Shown here: positions 16,657 to 25,443 of the stretch, in pieces
Layout: every line of letters begins with the position of its first letter
Position numbering within the stretch: position 1 is the first letter of the stretch
From: Aquitalea denitrificans
GTDB lineage: Bacteria; Pseudomonadota; Gammaproteobacteria; Burkholderiales; Chromobacteriaceae
DNA length: 64,000 nt
Assembly (NCBI RefSeq): GCF_009856625.1
Contig: NZ_CP047241.1
Coordinates: forward strand, 682,001-746,000
Direction of reading: 5' to 3'
Notes under the pieces: generated by a model
Databases searched by the model: none
The model's input: only the letters and a program-made list of their open reading frames with translations
Told to the model about the DNA's origin: nothing
Translations under genes and position numbers: made by a program

Positions 16657-17901
16657 ATGCATTCAAGTGAACTGGCGGCAGAGCCGTCCCATGCAGACTC
16701 TGGCCTTCTGGTTCAGCCCATCGGCAGGCTGGAAACGATAGGCATCATTTTCGGTACCAATATCGGGGCAGGGGTGCTGGGCATGGCCTTTGCCGCGCGC
16801 AAGACCGGTTATGTCCCGTTGTTGTTGTGTCTGGCGATTACCTGTGTACTGTGCACCATTACCATGCTCTACCTGACTGAAGTGGCGCTACGTACCCGTG
16901 GTAACCATCAGCTCAGCGGTCTGGCGCGCCGTTATCTGGGCGGGTTGGGGGGCTGGCTGTTGTTTCTGGCTGTGGCGGCCAACAGCTTCGGGGCGCTGAC
17001 TGCCTATATGGCAGGCAGCGGCAGCATCTTGCTGGATTTGCTGGGTGGATATGGCATGAGCAAGGAGCTGGGCAGCATCCTGTTCATCGTGCCGTCGGTG
17101 GCCGTGCTGTATCTGGGCTTGAAGGTGCTGGGCGCGGGCAACAAGCTGATCAGCATCAGCATGATTGTCATCATCCTGGCGCTGATTCTGGCATCCATCG
17201 TCAGTCAGGATGCGCGGCTGAGCAATCTGTGGCTGAGTCACTGGCAGTACGTGGTGCCGGTGTTCAACCTGGCGGTATTTGTGTTCGGTGCCCAGTTTCT
17301 GGTGCCGGAACTGGTACGCGGCAATCTGACTGCGCCGCGCAAGCTGCCGGGTCTCATCATGGCCGGCATGGCCTTGACCTTTGTCTTTGTCGCGCTGATT
17401 CCGGCTTCGGTGATCGCCCTGGTGGGCAGCGACAACCTGACCCAGGTGGCCACGCTAAGCTGGGGCAGGGCGCTGGGGCAATGGGCCTATTACACCGCCA
17501 ATATCTTCGCCTTACTGGCCATGCTGACTTCCTACTGGGGGCTGGGTGGCTGCCTGTTCACCAATATCTTCGACCACTTCCGCCTGGGTAGCGAAACCCA
17601 GAAGTCAAAACGGCTGCTGGTACTGGTGGTGGTGGCACTGCCGCCCTTCCTGCTGGCGTACTCGGGCATTGCCAGCTTCGTCAATGCGCTGTACTTTGCC
17701 GGCACATTTGGTGGTGTGCTGATGGGCATCATCCCGGTTCTGCTGCTGAATGCCGCACGGCGTCGGGGCGATGTTGGCAGCGAGTTCGTCTGTGGCTGGT
17801 ATGCCCACCGCAGTGTGCAGTGGCTGATCATGACCACTTTTTTTCTCAGCGGGGTGTATGCGGTGGTATCGCTGTTTGGTGTGCTGCCGGAGAGCTGGTA
17901 A
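16657..17901 (+). CDS. Amino acid permease, HAAAP-type
   Basis: A 414-residue integral membrane protein with about eleven hydrophobic segments. The first helix has the GTNIGAGVLGMAFAARKTG signature of the hydroxy/aromatic amino acid permease family (TyrP, Mtr, SdaC). These are proton- or sodium-coupled importers of the inner membrane. The ATG at 16657 follows ACGGA at 6-base spacing; an in-frame TTG at 16636 is less likely. It shares a likely transcript with the amine oxidase and NTF2 genes, so its substrate may be what the oxidase degrades. Confidence 0.85.
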   Translation: MHSSELAAEPSHADSGLLVQPIGRLETIGIIFGTNIGAGVLGMAFAARKTGYVPLLLCLAITCVLCTITMLYLTEVALRTRGNHQLSGLARRYLGGLGGWLLFLAVAANSFGALTAYMAGSGSILLDLLGGYGMSKELGSILFIVPSVAVLYLGLKVLGAGNKLISISMIVIILALILASIVSQDARLSNLWLSHWQYVVPVFNLAVFVFGAQFLVPELVRGNLTAPRKLPGLIMAGMALTFVFVALIPASVIALVGSDNLTQVATLSWGRALGQWAYYTANIFALLAMLTSYWGLGGCLFTNIFDHFRLGSETQKSKRLLVLVVVALPPFLLAYSGIASFVNALYFAGTFGGVLMGIIPVLLLNAARRRGDVGSEFVCGWYAHRSVQWLIMTTFFLSGVYAVVSLFGVLPESW

Positions 17902-17955
17902 GGCTGGTGGCGATAGCCGGCCAAGTGCAGGGCAGGCTGTCGCGCTGGGTGCAGT

Positions 17956-18285
17956 TTAGTTGTCCTGCAACACGATGCGGGCGCGCAGGCCGGGTGCGCC
18001 GTCTTCGGCAATGGCCAGCAGGCGGTCGATACTCGGATGTTTGCCCGGATGCAGGCGGGCATCGGCAGTATGTTCCGCGTACAGTTGCAAGCCTTCCTGG
18101 GCTGCTGCGCGGTTGATATGGCTGTGTTTCTTGATGAGGGCATGGTAAACCCGTACCGAACCGGCGGTGCCTGGTTTGTTTTCCAGACGGGTGAGGGTTT
18201 CGCCAGCGGCATCCAGCAGCACGATGGCGGCAATGCCATCGGTAGCGGGCAAGGTTTCCAGAATATCCTTGAAAGTGGTCGTCAT
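17956..18285 (-). CDS. DUF2322 family protein
   Basis: A 109-residue cytoplasmic protein with the layout I associate with DUF2322. Landmarks are AAIVLLDAAGE near the start, ENKPGTAGSVRVYHAL in the middle, and LQLYAEHTADARLHPGKHPSIDRLLAI toward the end. No function is established and no catalytic motif is evident. AGGAAA precedes the ATG. It stands alone, converging on the permease gene. Confidence 0.75.
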   Translation of the reverse strand: MTTTFKDILETLPATDGIAAIVLLDAAGETLTRLENKPGTAGSVRVYHALIKKHSHINRAAAQEGLQLYAEHTADARLHPGKHPSIDRLLAIAEDGAPGLRARIVLQDN

Positions 18286-18470
18286 GCGGTGGGTTTCCTG
18301 CTTGAGGCAAGGTGTTGTCGGAATCAGTGACTGATGCTAGCACAAGAGCAGGCTGTCTCGGAGGCTGAGGCTGACTGCGCCATTCTGGTCTGGTTGTGCT
18401 CCAAAATGGTGCATTTTAGCTGTGCACATGGGCAGCTCGCTGGCTTGCTGGCTCAGTAAATATTCATATT

Positions 18471-18519
18471 TTCATTGTTATCAATGAATTGTGTTTTCTG
18501 GCACGACAATTGCTATATG
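18471..18519 (+). promoter_or_regulatory. Candidate promoter and operator of the small RNA
   Basis: TTCATTG (18471-18477) and CAATGAA (18482-18488) form a perfect inverted repeat around TTAT in an AT-rich patch. TATATG at 18514-18519 preceded by TG is an extended -10. A -35 is weak (TTGTGT at 18489-18494, spacing 19). The palindrome just upstream looks like a regulator site; the protein is unknown. Confidence 0.4.
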
Positions 18520-18525
18520 TCATGC

Positions 18526-18660
18526 AGTAGCTGGCGACGGGTGATTGCTCCCTCCTCCTTGCAATCACCGTCCTGCGCCAGTCTGCAAAGGAGAAAACAG
18601 AGCGGCATAGCCGCCACCGGAACAGAGTTGGCCAAAGCAAATGCTTTGGCCAACTTTTTC
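18526..18660 (+). ncRNA. Candidate trans-acting small RNA with anti-Shine-Dalgarno loop
   Basis: About 135 nt, no ORF, ending in a strong terminator. Stem 1: CTGGCG (18531-18536) pairs with CGCCAG (18576-18581). An inner helix of 11 bp (18537-18548 with 18561-18571, one bulged G) presents a 12-base loop, TCCCTCCTCCTT (18549-18560), complementary to AAGGAGG. A short GCGGC-ATA-GCCGC hairpin follows at 18602-18614. This resembles known Hfq-dependent RNAs, including neisserial ones, that bind ribosome sites with C/U-rich loops. An AAGGAG at 18588-18593 could pair with the loop and mask it. The 5' end is inferred from the -10 element. Confidence 0.6.
18626..18659 (+). terminator. Intrinsic terminator of the small RNA
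   Basis: AGTTGGCCAAAGCA (18626-18639) pairs with its exact complement at 18642-18655, followed by T5. The T run fixes the direction as plus, so it does not serve the convergent porin gene. Confidence 0.9.
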
Positions 18661-18737
18661 CTTCCAGACATTGCTCATCCCGCATGGTTATCAAGTGGAT
18701 GGTGCAAACCACGGCGTAATCCGCTGCGACAAGATAC

Positions 18738-20123
18738 TCAGAATATGACGACTGTCTTGAGTGTTACCACCCAGGCATCTGGGGTTTCCTTGAGTCCCGC
18801 AGGTTTTCTCCAGTACTGGATACCCGGTTGCAGTTGCAGCCAGGGCCGGAGCTGGGCGCGATAGAAAAATTCACTGTTCATGGCATAGCCGGGGAGTGGT
18901 GCATAACTGGCATCGGCATAGTCGCTGATACCGCTCTGGGTATTCAGATACTGCTGCTGTCGCTGGTAGTTGCTGCTGTAGTGCATCCAGGCCGTGCCAA
19001 TGCCCATCATGTCCTGCGGTCGGCTGTCCAGCAGTCCACGGTAGCGTAACGAGGCGGAGGTAATCAGCGGGATGGGATTACTTCTTTTGTCACCAAGGCC
19101 GAGGCTCCAGGAAAAACTCAGCCCGCGTTGTTTATCACCATGATGACGGGTCAGTTGCTGATTTAATCCGGCATACCAATAGCCGGTGTGGCGATACTGC
19201 TCGGGCTGTGTCGCATTGCCTTGGAAGAGGGCGTTTTGCCTGGCATTGGTGTAGAGCCATCCCAGGTTGTAGATGCCGGGCAAGCCGTTTACCGCGGTGG
19301 TTTGCCATTCCAGTTCCAGCGGGAACAAAACGCCTTTGCTGCCTTGGGTGCTGACACTCCAGGCATGGCTGCGGGAAGTCGCCTCAGGGTTTTGTTCCAG
19401 TAGCCCGGTTTTCACTGTCCATTCCGGGGTGATCTTGTATTGGAAAGTACTGCCCCAGTAATGTGAATTCCAGTTATACCAAGTCCGGGCAGCGGCAGCT
19501 TTACCACCACACAGGTTGAGCAATTGGAAATCACAGGGAATGGATTGGTCGAAATCCTGCACCTTGTTCATCAGTCCCAGCCGCCATTGCAAACGCTGAT
19601 CCAGAAAGCTGCGACTGAACGTCAGCCAGCCCAGACGTGTGGTGGATTGTCCGCCCCAGCTCTCCTGCGCAAGGTCGCCCCCAGTGACGCGATTATCCTG
19701 TAGACGCATTGCGGTCAGATTATTGTCATGATTGCGATTGACAATGTTTCCTTCTATTTTGGCGTCCGGTATACCGGTTGCATCGGACAAGTCTTGGGTG
19801 AACATGAACCAGAACTGGTCGATGTAGGCGGTGTGACGGTCGGGATTGTATCCCCCCTCTATATTGCGGGCGAGTTGGCTTAACCAGGCAGTGCTAAAGG
19901 TGAAGCCATGGTTTGCCAGTGTTGAGCGCAAGCTGTGCATATCGCCCAGTACACCGTTGTCCGTGTTTTCCATGCCCAGCACATAGCCATCCCAGCTTTC
20001 TGCCGGTGTTGCATGTGACAAGGCAGGCAAGGCACAGCATGCCAGCATGCCGAGCAGAGCAAGTTGTTGCGGCCAGCTGTTTTGTGTGTGCTCAGTTGCC
20101 ATGAAGAAAGTTGCGCTGTTCAT
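18738..20123 (-). CDS. OprB-family carbohydrate-selective outer membrane porin
   Basis: 461 residues. A signal peptide ends near HATPAESW (about residue 40); the first 7 residues may be untranslated, as ATG 20103 is a good second start. The mature part has the beta-strand pattern and the NIEGGYNPDRHTAYIDQFWF segment of OprB porins, which pass sugars across the outer membrane. It overlaps bglB by ATGA and is the last gene of the bgl operon. E. coli bglH holds the same position, so the porin probably admits aryl-beta-glucosides. A terminal Phe fits outer membrane assembly. Confidence 0.87.
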   Translation of the reverse strand: MNSATFFMATEHTQNSWPQQLALLGMLACCALPALSHATPAESWDGYVLGMENTDNGVLGDMHSLRSTLANHGFTFSTAWLSQLARNIEGGYNPDRHTAYIDQFWFMFTQDLSDATGIPDAKIEGNIVNRNHDNNLTAMRLQDNRVTGGDLAQESWGGQSTTRLGWLTFSRSFLDQRLQWRLGLMNKVQDFDQSIPCDFQLLNLCGGKAAAARTWYNWNSHYWGSTFQYKITPEWTVKTGLLEQNPEATSRSHAWSVSTQGSKGVLFPLELEWQTTAVNGLPGIYNLGWLYTNARQNALFQGNATQPEQYRHTGYWYAGLNQQLTRHHGDKQRGLSFSWSLGLGDKRSNPIPLITSASLRYRGLLDSRPQDMMGIGTAWMHYSSNYQRQQQYLNTQSGISDYADASYAPLPGYAMNSEFFYRAQLRPWLQLQPGIQYWRKPAGLKETPDAWVVTLKTVVIF

Positions 20124-21529
20124 CGGGTGGACTCCCCGGCTTGCAGGCTGGCGCCCTGGCTGGCAATCACATCGCGATACCAGAAGAAGCTTTTCTTGCG
20201 CAGGCGCTTAAGGCTGCCCTGGCCATCATCATCCCGATCAACATAAATGAAGCCATAGCGCTTGGACATTTGCGCTTTTGAGGCACTGACCAGGTCAATG
20301 GGTCCCCAACTGGTATACCCCATCACGTCCACACCATCTTGCAGGGCTTGCGCCACCTGCAGCAGGTGATCATTCAGATAGCGGATCCGGTAATCATCCT
20401 GAATGGAGCCATCCTCGGCCACCACATCACGTGCGCCAAGGCCGTTTTCCACAATGAATAGCGGTTTGCGGTAGCGGTCGTATAACAGGTTCAGCAGATA
20501 GCGCAGGCCTTGCGGATCAATCTGCCAGCCCCATTCCGGACTGGGCAAATGCGGATTGGGAACAGTATCCAGAATATTGCTGCGCAAGCGCTGCTGTAGC
20601 GCCGGGTCTGCGGTGGCGCAGCCAGACATGTAATAGCTGAAGCTGATGAAATCCACCGTATGTTGCAGATCCGTCAGGTCTTGCTGGCTGATCTCCAGCT
20701 GAATCTGTTGCTCACGGAAAAACCGCTCCATATACGCCGGATAACTGCCATGTGCCTGGACATCGCCAAAAAACAGCCATTGCCGGTTTTGTCGCAGTGT
20801 TTCCAGCATGTCGTCCGGATGGCAGCTAAGCGGATAAACAATGCCGCCCAGCAGCATATTGCCGATTTGCGCATCTGGCAGCATGGCATGGCAATCACGT
20901 ACGGCGCGGGCGCTGGCAACCAGTTGATGATGAATGGCCTGATAAATGGCTTGCGCAGAGCTGTCTGCCGCCATGCCCACCCCGGTAAACGGCGCATGCA
21001 GCGACATATTGATTTCGTTGAAGGTCAGCCAGTATTTCACCCGATGGCCAAAGCGCTTGAACACGGTGTTGGCATAGCGGCCAAAAAAGGTAATCAGGCG
21101 GCGGTCCTGCCAGCCGCCATAACGCTGTACCAGCCCCAGCGGCATTTCATAGTGGGACAGCGTGATAACCGGCTCGATGCCGTGGCTGGCCATTGCATCA
21201 AACAGGGCGTCATAGAAAGCCAAGCCTGCTTCATTGGCTTCTGTTTCGTCCCCTTCAGGAAAAATCCGGCTCCAGGCAATCGAGGTGCGCAGGCAGCGAA
21301 AGCCCATTTCGGCCATCAGGGCGAGGTCTTCCGGGTAGCGGTGGTAAAAGTCGATGGCAACATCCTTGATATTGAAGTCGCCGTCCTTGCGAGGGGTGAC
21401 GGGGGCAAAAATGCCCTGGGGCTGCACATCCGAGGTGGACAAGCCCTTGCCACCCTCCCGGTAGGCACCTTCAACCTGATTGGCGGCAATAGCACCACCC
21501 CATAGGAAATGCTCGGGAAAACGTTGCAT
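20120..21529 (-). CDS. bglB: 6-phospho-beta-glucosidase (GH1)
   Basis: 469 residues from ATG 21529, which has AAGGAG 8 bases upstream; the reading frame continues upstream but overlaps bglF. A GH1 barrel with acid/base Glu172 in LTFNEINM and the nucleophile in FIVENGLGA near residue 370. SKRYGFIYVDRDDDGQG near the C-terminus is typical of enzymes for phosphorylated substrates. It hydrolyses beta-glucoside 6-phosphates delivered by the PTS protein encoded 10 bp upstream. Confidence 0.93.
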   Translation of the reverse strand: MQRFPEHFLWGGAIAANQVEGAYREGGKGLSTSDVQPQGIFAPVTPRKDGDFNIKDVAIDFYHRYPEDLALMAEMGFRCLRTSIAWSRIFPEGDETEANEAGLAFYDALFDAMASHGIEPVITLSHYEMPLGLVQRYGGWQDRRLITFFGRYANTVFKRFGHRVKYWLTFNEINMSLHAPFTGVGMAADSSAQAIYQAIHHQLVASARAVRDCHAMLPDAQIGNMLLGGIVYPLSCHPDDMLETLRQNRQWLFFGDVQAHGSYPAYMERFFREQQIQLEISQQDLTDLQHTVDFISFSYYMSGCATADPALQQRLRSNILDTVPNPHLPSPEWGWQIDPQGLRYLLNLLYDRYRKPLFIVENGLGARDVVAEDGSIQDDYRIRYLNDHLLQVAQALQDGVDVMGYTSWGPIDLVSASKAQMSKRYGFIYVDRDDDGQGSLKRLRKKSFFWYRDVIASQGASLQAGESTR

Positions 21530-21539
21530 GTTGTACTCC

Positions 21540-23402
21540 TTAAGCTTGGGTTGGGAGAGGCTCGGTGTGAAGCAGAAACAATGGGTCGCCGGTTTGAACC
21601 TGGCCGGCTTGCAGTAGCTGGATGCTGGCCTTGTCCGCACCTTGGCACAGGGTAAGCAGCACGGTGGGGTCATACCCGGCCGCCTGAATGGCTTCTCGAT
21701 CAATGTGCATCAGTAGCTGGCCTGCTGTGACGCGCTGCCCCGGCGCAATCTGTGGATGAAAATGCTGTCCCTGCAAATGGATGGTATTGATGCCGACATG
21801 AATCAGTATTTCCACGCCATGCTCGGTGTGCAGGGTGAGTGCATGCCCGGAAGGTTGCACACCGCTGATGCTGCCGGCACAAGGCGCGTGCAGGCTGTTC
21901 GTGGTGGGATGGATGGCAATCCCAGCGCCCAGCGCACCGGATGCAAAGGCCGTATCGTGAATGCTGGAGAGCTGGCGGATATTGCCGCTAATGGGCGAGA
22001 GAATAGTGTGCTGTTCTGTTTGGACGGGATGGCGCGGACTGGTTTTTACCGTGGCAGGCAGGCCAAAGAAAAAGGTGGCCAGCAAGGCAAACAGGCAGGC
22101 AATGCCAGTCCCGATGAAGGTACCCCACACGCTGCCATCCACCCCGCTTGGCGGAATGATCTGTGCAAAGGTAAAAACGCTGACCAAGCCCATCGAGTAC
22201 ACCTTGCTTTGCACATAGCCAACCACCATGCCGCCTAGCGCCCCGCCGATACAGGCAAACAGGAAAGGGCGCTTGGCAGGCAGGTTGATGCCGTAGATGG
22301 CCGGTTCGGTAATGCCGAATAAACCAGCCGTAGCGGCAGAGGCGGCCAGCGAGCGTTGCTTGCTGTCGCGACTACGCAGCATGACACCCAGTACCGCGCC
22401 CACTTGGCCCATGACCGCGGGCAAGAGCAGCGGCAGCATGCTGTCGTAGCCCAACACGCTGAGGTTATTGAGCATCAGCGGGATGAAGCCCCAGTGCAGG
22501 CCAAAAATGACGAATACCTGCCATAAGCTCCCCATGACGGCACCTGCCAGCACCGGGAACAAGGCATAGAGCCATTGATAGCCCGCCGCCAGTCCATGGC
22601 TGGCCTGCGTGGCCAGCGGGCCGATCAACAAAAAGGTCAAGGGAACCGTGATGACGAGGCAAAGCAATGGCGTTGCCAGATTGCGGATGGCGGCAGGGAT
22701 GCGTGCTTGCACCCGCTTCTCCAGCAGGCAACTAAACCAGGCTGCGAAAATGACCGGCATCACTGAAGAGCCATAATCCAGCAAGGTGAGTGGCAAGCCA
22801 AAGAAATTCAGCGACGCACCAGTACTGCCGCTGGCAAACAGGCTGCGTATGGTCGGGTGCAGCAAGGCAGCCCCGATTGCCATGGTGATGAAGGGCGAAC
22901 CGCCGAATTTCTGTCCGGCGGTATAGGCCAGGACAATAGGCAGGAAAAAGAAGAGTGCGTCACTGGCAGCATACAGCACGTGATAAGCACCGCTGTCCGC
23001 TGTCATCCAATGGCAGGCCAGCGCCAGCGCCAGCAAACCCTTCAGGATGCCGGACGCAGCCATGACGCCAAGAAATGGGGTGAAAATGCCGGAAACGACG
23101 TCAATAAAGCGGCTGAATAAGGTTTCCTTGTCGCGGGACGACACATCGACTGACTTTTCTGCCTGTTGTCGTTGTTTTTCGATAGCGGCAAAAACCTTGG
23201 CAACATCATTGCCAATGACAACCTGATATTGACCACCGCTCTCCACCACCATGAGCACTCCAGGCGTTTTCTTTAGTTCGGCCGTTTGTGCCAGATTGCT
23301 ATTCTTCAGTTTGAAGCGCAAACGCGTAGCACAGTGAACCAGGCTTTCTATATTGTCCTTACCACCTATATTGCTCAGGATGGTATTGGCCAGTTCCTCC
23401 AT
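21540..23402 (-). CDS. bglF: PTS beta-glucoside-specific EIIBCA component
   Basis: 620 residues in the order IIB-IIC-IIA. The IIB phosphocysteine is Cys24 (VHCATRLRFKL). IIC spans about residues 95-450 with many membrane helices and GITEPAIYG. The IIA phosphohistidine is His535 (EILIHVGINT). It imports and phosphorylates beta-glucosides such as arbutin or salicin and, by analogy, controls BglG by phosphorylation. AAGGAA precedes the ATG. General PTS proteins EI and HPr are not encoded in this window. Confidence 0.95.
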   Translation of the reverse strand: MEELANTILSNIGGKDNIESLVHCATRLRFKLKNSNLAQTAELKKTPGVLMVVESGGQYQVVIGNDVAKVFAAIEKQRQQAEKSVDVSSRDKETLFSRFIDVVSGIFTPFLGVMAASGILKGLLALALACHWMTADSGAYHVLYAASDALFFFLPIVLAYTAGQKFGGSPFITMAIGAALLHPTIRSLFASGSTGASLNFFGLPLTLLDYGSSVMPVIFAAWFSCLLEKRVQARIPAAIRNLATPLLCLVITVPLTFLLIGPLATQASHGLAAGYQWLYALFPVLAGAVMGSLWQVFVIFGLHWGFIPLMLNNLSVLGYDSMLPLLLPAVMGQVGAVLGVMLRSRDSKQRSLAASAATAGLFGITEPAIYGINLPAKRPFLFACIGGALGGMVVGYVQSKVYSMGLVSVFTFAQIIPPSGVDGSVWGTFIGTGIACLFALLATFFFGLPATVKTSPRHPVQTEQHTILSPISGNIRQLSSIHDTAFASGALGAGIAIHPTTNSLHAPCAGSISGVQPSGHALTLHTEHGVEILIHVGINTIHLQGQHFHPQIAPGQRVTAGQLLMHIDREAIQAAGYDPTVLLTLCQGADKASIQLLQAGQVQTGDPLFLLHTEPLPTQA

Positions 23403-23424
23403 TTTTTATTCCTTGAGTGATTAA

Positions 23425-23497
23425 ATAAAAAAACCTGAAGCCAGCTCTCATGGTGGAGAGTGATTTCAGGTTTTGCTCGCAGGTGCGATAACAATCC
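23425..23497 (-). promoter_or_regulatory. BglG antiterminator site and terminator between bglG and bglF
   Basis: Read on the minus strand, 23497-23468 contains GGATTGTTA, GCACCTGCGAGC and AAAACC, matching the ribonucleic antiterminator hairpin bound by BglG. Its 3' end overlaps the terminator arm AAACCTGAA (23473-23465), which pairs with TTCAGGTTT (23439-23431) and is followed by a T7 run. BglG binding should block the terminator and let bglF be transcribed. Confidence 0.9.
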
Positions 23498-23612
23498 AGT
23501 TGATTTGTGATGTGTTGATTCTATTACGGAGGCTTATTTCATTTACGCGCTCTTTTTGTGTGCTTGAAGATGGATGTTTTTTAAATATTACAAAGCGGAA
23601 TTTCTATGGTTG

Positions 23613-24452
23613 CTATTGTTTGCTTTGTCGGTCGTGTAGGCGGTTAATGTGCAAGCTCAGGTACATGAGTTCTGCATCTGTCAATTTTGGGTAGGCATGC
23701 TTTTCGATATGATTGCTAATTGTCTTGGCACAATTCCAAGCTTGCGGATAGCAGTCTTCCACCATTTTTTGCAGCTCCATGTCTACGGAAGGAAAACCCT
23801 GCTTGTTGAGTATTCGCTGAGCCAGAAATTTAAGGTGTGTTACAAGGCGATGGAAGGCCAGTGTATTTTCATCCAGTCTTATATGCATTTTCAAACGCAC
23901 AATCTGCAGCACTTCCTGCATGAGGAGACTGATCTGATTGGTGACTTGCATGTCTCCAGTCAATTGGGCATTGGCCAGGTGTAATGCAATGAACCCGGTT
24001 TCATCGACTGGTAGCTGACAGTTCAGTTCCTGCGCGATCAGTTCTAATGACGCTACGCCTATATCGTATTCGCAGGGGTATAGTTGTTGAATATCCCACA
24101 GCATGAGGTTGCGGATGGCTATTCCTTGACGATGGCGCTCGATGGCAAAGTGGAAATGGTCAACCAGAGTCAGATAAATACGGTCATGCAAAAATGGAAG
24201 TTTTTTCCGCGCTTGGCAAATCACATGGTCGCTGACGGTGATGATTTCTATCGGAATGCGTTGCAGCAGTTCGCTGAGTAATGCTTGCAAGCCAGGTTCT
24301 TGCAGTGAAAACGTTTTTTCAATGCAGGTTTTGTCCAGATAATCTCCAGGGCGTTTCTGAAAGCCCAGTCCGCACCCCATGACAACTTGTTCCTGCTGTT
24401 GTGCATTACGGACAATGACTGCATTGTTGTTGAGTATTTTACAAATACGCAT
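23613..24452 (-). CDS. bglG: BglG-family transcription antiterminator
   Basis: 279 residues from ATG 24452. The N-terminal RNA-binding domain MRICKILNNNAVIVRN with GCGLGFQKRPGD is typical, which fixes this start over an upstream in-frame ATG at 24485. Two PRD domains follow with conserved His residues (HFHFAIERHRQGI; FIALHLANAQL; MYLSLHINRL), the targets of PTS phosphorylation. The protein should bind the two antiterminator sites at 24503-24532 and 23468-23497. The gene is visibly more AT-rich than its neighbours, which may reflect acquisition of the operon. Confidence 0.93.
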   Translation of the reverse strand: MRICKILNNNAVIVRNAQQQEQVVMGCGLGFQKRPGDYLDKTCIEKTFSLQEPGLQALLSELLQRIPIEIITVSDHVICQARKKLPFLHDRIYLTLVDHFHFAIERHRQGIAIRNLMLWDIQQLYPCEYDIGVASLELIAQELNCQLPVDETGFIALHLANAQLTGDMQVTNQISLLMQEVLQIVRLKMHIRLDENTLAFHRLVTHLKFLAQRILNKQGFPSVDMELQKMVEDCYPQAWNCAKTISNHIEKHAYPKLTDAELMYLSLHINRLHDRQSKQ

Positions 24453-24465
24453 TGGTGATGCTCCA

Positions 24466-24532
24466 AAAACAAAAACCTGATCCACGTTTTCATTTGTGGA
24501 TCAGGTTTTGCCTGCGATTGCAGTGACAAGCC
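24466..24532 (-). promoter_or_regulatory. BglG antiterminator site and terminator in the bgl leader
   Basis: On the minus strand, 24532-24503 reads GGCTTGTCACTGC, then AATCGCAGGC and AAAACCT, very close to the E. coli bgl antiterminator. The overlapping terminator pairs 24496-24509 with 24472-24485 (GTGGATCAGG arm) and ends in T5GT5. It lies just before bglG, so BglG promotes its own expression. A promoter should lie upstream near 24550-24600; AATAAT is present but no clear -35. Confidence 0.92.
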
Positions 24533-24680
24533 TGGATGCTGCTGCGGATTTTAATTATTGCCTGGGAAAACAGACTTGGTAGACCCAATATGGCGGAAAT
24601 TATGTTCGCAGGTGGTGAGGCCTGACAAGCTGCCCATTAGGCCTGCCGCATTGCCTGTTGCCAGCGTGGATCCTGGAGTT

Positions 24681-25232
24681 TCAGGGCTGTACCCCCATCA
24701 GGTATTTGCGGCTCATGGCCTTGAACAGTTCGCTGCCAGCCGCGCCCAGCATTTCAAACAGCACCATTTCCCGACTCACCAATACCGCGCCCGCTGCCTG
24801 CATGCGTTGCAAGCCCAGTTGCTTGTCGCTGTCGCGCCGGCTGGCTACCGCATCGGCCACCACAAACACCTGTTTGCCTTGCGCCAGCAGTTGCAGCACG
24901 GTCTGCAACACGCAGACATGGGTTTCCATGCCGCAAACAATCACCTGTTTGCGTGCCAGCAAGCTGTCCGGCAGGCAGTCGGCGGCTACGCAAGAGAAGT
25001 GCAGTTTTTCTACCACGCTGGCTTGCGGGGCCTGTGCCAACAAGCTGGCTTCGGTATGGCCCAAGCCGCGTGGATATTGTTCGGAAAACACAATAGGTAG
25101 ACCGGTGTCGTGTGCCACACCCACCAGCCACAGGCTTGCGGCCAGCATGCTGTCAGCCTGATCCACCGCCGGTAGCAGTTTGTCCTGGATGTCCACCACC
25201 AGCAGGGTGGCCTGATCGATTTGCATCAGCAT
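24681..25232 (-). CDS. Isochorismatase-family cysteine hydrolase
   Basis: 183 residues. The catalytic triad is Asp14 (VVDIQDKL), Lys76 (EKLHFSC) and Cys107 (ETHVCVL), so it should be active as a cysteine hydrolase. Family members act on isochorismate, nicotinamide, ureidoacrylate or similar amides; the short YcaC-like form here does not reveal the substrate. ATG 25232 has GGGAG 8 bases upstream; an in-frame extension to 25322 has no such site. It is divergent from the D-lactate dehydrogenase gene. Confidence 0.85.
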   Translation of the reverse strand: MLMQIDQATLLVVDIQDKLLPAVDQADSMLAASLWLVGVAHDTGLPIVFSEQYPRGLGHTEASLLAQAPQASVVEKLHFSCVAADCLPDSLLARKQVIVCGMETHVCVLQTVLQLLAQGKQVFVVADAVASRRDSDKQLGLQRMQAAGAVLVSREMVLFEMLGAAGSELFKAMSRKYLMGVQP

Positions 25233-25443
25233 GTCTGTGTCTCCCTCTCTGTTATTTACCACGCATAAACTGTCTGGCTGACAGGGTAATCCCTTGATGG
25301 GCAGATAAGCCAGATGTGGCACTATGCCGCTTCAACATTCTTGGGACCGTTCTCCTGCCATTGCAGTTCTGCAAGCAGGTGACGTGCGCAACCTGGCGTG
25401 GCAAGCCGACACAGAACCGCTGCCTGCGCCGTGGAGAGACTTC

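Noticed and set aside
18475..18864. 129-codon plus-strand frame covering the small RNA and the end of the porin gene
   Set aside because: No ribosome site, passes through the terminator hairpin and is antisense to the porin.
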